Positions 62,457-64,000 of a DNA stretch of 64,000 nt are shown here, piece by piece (within the stretch, counting starts at the first letter, position 1; each line of letters begins with the position of its first letter). A program made the position numbers and the translations under genes. The notes beneath the pieces were generated by a model. The model saw only the letters and a list, made by a program, of their open reading frames with translations, searched no databases and had not been told where the DNA came from. The stretch comes from Aquabacterium sp. J223 (GTDB lineage Bacteria; Pseudomonadota; Gammaproteobacteria; Burkholderiales; Burkholderiaceae_C): positions 2,666,001-2,730,000 of the forward strand of contig NZ_CP088297.1 in the NCBI RefSeq assembly GCF_024666615.1, in the 5' to 3' direction.

Positions 62457-64000
62457 GCGGAAGGGTTCGGGGCACCGGCGGCGGCTTCGGCCAGCCGGTC
62501 GCGCAGGCCGCTGTCGCGGCGGGTGGGGGAGCGTACCGCGGCCTGCACCACGTCGGCCGGCGCCGCCAGCGACAGGCCCCGGCGGGCGCGGGTGACGGCG
62601 GTGTAGAGCAGTTCGCGGCTGGCCACGCGGTGCGGCCGGTGCGGCAGCAGCACCAGCACGCGGTCGAATTCGGAGCCCTGCGACTTGTGCACCGTCATCG
62701 CGAAGGCGGTGTCGTGCTCGGGCAGCCGCTGCGGCGGCAGCGCGCGGAAGCCGCCGTCGGGCAGCGGGACGTGCACCATCAGCCGCCCGTCGGCATCGGG
62801 CAGGGTGATGCCGATGTCGCCGTTGAACAGCCGCAGCACCGGGTCGTTGCGCAGCACCATCACCGGCCGGCCGGTGAACCAGGGCGAGCGAGGATCACCG
62901 GCCCCATCGGGCCGTTCGCGCTGCAGCCGCTCGCGCAGCCAGCGGGTGAGCGAGGCGTTGACCGCCGCCGTGCCCCGCGGCCCTTCGCGCAGCGCGCACA
63001 GCACCCGGAAGGACGCGAAGGCGGCGCTGGCGCCGGCCACGTCGCCGGGGTCGCGCCGCAGCGCCTCGGCGAAGGCCGCGAAGCCGTCGGCCATGTCGCG
63101 CCGCACGGCGGGCGACGGCGCCTCGCCGCGGTCGTCGTGCCAGCGCAGGTCGCCGCCGTCGGCGCTGCGCAGCGCCTGCAGCAGGCCGTCGGCCTCACCG
63201 GCCTTGAGGTGGCCGGCCAGGCGGCCGATGGCCGAGCCGGCGCTGAAGCGGAAGTTGCGCTGGAACCAGACGGTGCTGTCGACCAACGGTCCCGCGACCG
63301 TGGCAGCAGGGGGCAGGGCGTCGGCTGGCAGGCCGCAGGCGTCGGCGAGGTCGCGCCGGGCGGCCACGCTCAGGTGGGCGTCGGCGCTCAGTTCGGCGAA
63401 CACGGCGCCGGCCTCCACCGCTGCCAGCTGGTCCTTGTCGCCGAGCAGCACCAGCCGCGCCGTCGGCGGCACCGCGTCCAGCAGCCGCGCGGCCAGCGAC
63501 AGGTCGAGCATGGACGCCTCGTCGACCACCAGTGCCTCCACCGGCAGCGGGTTCGCGGCGTGGTGGGTGAACCCGTCGGGCCGCGCGCCGAGCAGCCGGT
63601 GCAGCGTGGTCGCCTCGGCCGGCAGCCGCTCGCGCAGCGCGGGCGGCAGCGCCGCGCCGCGCTCGCGCAGCGCCTCGCCCAACCGCGCGGCCGCCTTGCC
63701 GGTGGGCGCCGCCAGCGCGATGCGGCAATCGGGGTCGTCGGCCAGCAGGCAGCCGAGCAGCGCGACCACGGTGGTGGTCTTGCCGGTGCCGGGGCCGCCG
63801 CTGATGACGGTCAGCCGCTGGCGCAGCGCCAGCGCGGTGGCCAGCTGCTGCCAGTCCACCGCCTCGTGGCCGCGCGGGAACAGCTCGCGCAGCAGCGCAC
63901 GGGCGGCCGGCGACGGCGGCGACGGCGGCGCGTTGGCGGCGGCGACCAGCCGCCGCGCCAGGCGCCGTTCCTGGTCGAAGTGGCGGTGCAGGTAGAGACG
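62453..64000 (-). CDS. recD: RecBCD enzyme subunit RecD (5' end outside window)
   Basis: The frame is open to the window edge, where LYLHRHFDQERRLARRLV is already RecD sequence; about 515 residues are seen. Walker A GGPGTGKTTT, VVDEASMLDLS, and the C-terminal MTVHKSQGSEFDRVLVLLP and YTAVTRAR motifs of SF1B helicases. It is the fast 5'-3' helicase of RecBCD in break repair. recB and recC are expected beyond the right edge. Confidence 0.95.
   Translation of the reverse strand, partial: RLYLHRHFDQERRLARRLVAAANAPPSPPSPAARALLRELFPRGHEAVDWQQLATALALRQRLTVISGGPGTGKTTTVVALLGCLLADDPDCRIALAAPTGKAAARLGEALRERGAALPPALRERLPAEATTLHRLLGARPDGFTHHAANPLPVEALVVDEASMLDLSLAARLLDAVPPTARLVLLGDKDQLAAVEAGAVFAELSADAHLSVAARRDLADACGLPADALPPAATVAGPLVDSTVWFQRNFRFSAGSAIGRLAGHLKAGEADGLLQALRSADGGDLRWHDDRGEAPSPAVRRDMADGFAAFAEALRRDPGDVAGASAAFASFRVLCALREGPRGTAAVNASLTRWLRERLQRERPDGAGDPRSPWFTGRPVMVLRNDPVLRLFNGDIGITLPDADGRLMVHVPLPDGGFRALPPQRLPEHDTAFAMTVHKSQGSEFDRVLVLLPHRPHRVASRELLYTAVTRARRGLSLAAPADVVQAAVRSPTRRDSGLRDRLAEAAAGAPNPSA

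Overview
The window is about 70% G+C with strong G/C preference at third codon positions. Its gene content and order (hemH-hslR-grpE-dnaK-dnaJ, dnaG near rpoD, an OmpR/EnvZ pair, bdhA, relA) fit a free-living betaproteobacterium of the order Burkholderiales, most like the Rubrivivax-Leptothrix-Methylibium group. The taxonomic placement is inference from gene style, not from a marker search.

Layout. 1-7.5 kb: end of a nucleoside-type ABC permease, a cytosine-deaminase-like amidohydrolase, a SUV3-like RNA helicase, a TPR protein with a degenerate receiver, and a Tat-exported Acg-type flavoprotein divergent from a LysR regulator. 7.6-13.2 kb: heat-shock block hemH-hslR-grpE-dnaK-dnaJ on the minus strand, with a near-consensus sigma-32 promoter before grpE. 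13.2-22.1 kb: a lone receiver overlapping a class III cyclase-FHA protein, rpoD, dnaG and a large GGDEF-EAL protein. 22.3-25.5 kb: an H-NS-like protein, a Fur-box-controlled iron-binding protein, the YggX iron/oxidative-damage protein and argA. 25.5-30.3 kb: hrpA and serB.

30.3-38.2 kb is a tightly packed plus-strand catabolic operon for a CoA-activated aromatic acid, best fitting 2-aminobenzoate (anthranilate): bifunctional aminobenzoyl-CoA monooxygenase/reductase, SDR, MarR regulator, enoyl-CoA hydratase, acyl-CoA dehydrogenase, benzoate-type CoA ligase and a RidA protein. 38.2-41.0 kb is a lower-GC accessory patch (cupin, Coq4-motif protein, exported hydrolase, DUF2834 protein). 41.1-50.3 kb: a small conserved-looking protein, mfd, ispD-ispF, a GT-C type membrane protein and an envZ/ompR pair. 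50.5-64 kb: SIMPL protein, bdhA, alpha/beta hydrolase, relA, a lower-GC glycosyltransferase, two multihaem cytochromes c, a periplasmic Cache protein next to a chemoreceptor, tRNA-Val, rmuC and recD (cut by the window edge).

A striking property of the window is that at least eight otherwise intact genes, including dnaK, mfd and serB, have their frame broken by one base, nearly always inside a G or C run. The tRNA-Val carries one extra G in a G run. This looks like residual homopolymer error in the assembly rather than mass gene decay. I give the reconstructed gene limits and mark every break. No CRISPR array, rRNA, insertion sequence or prophage was seen.
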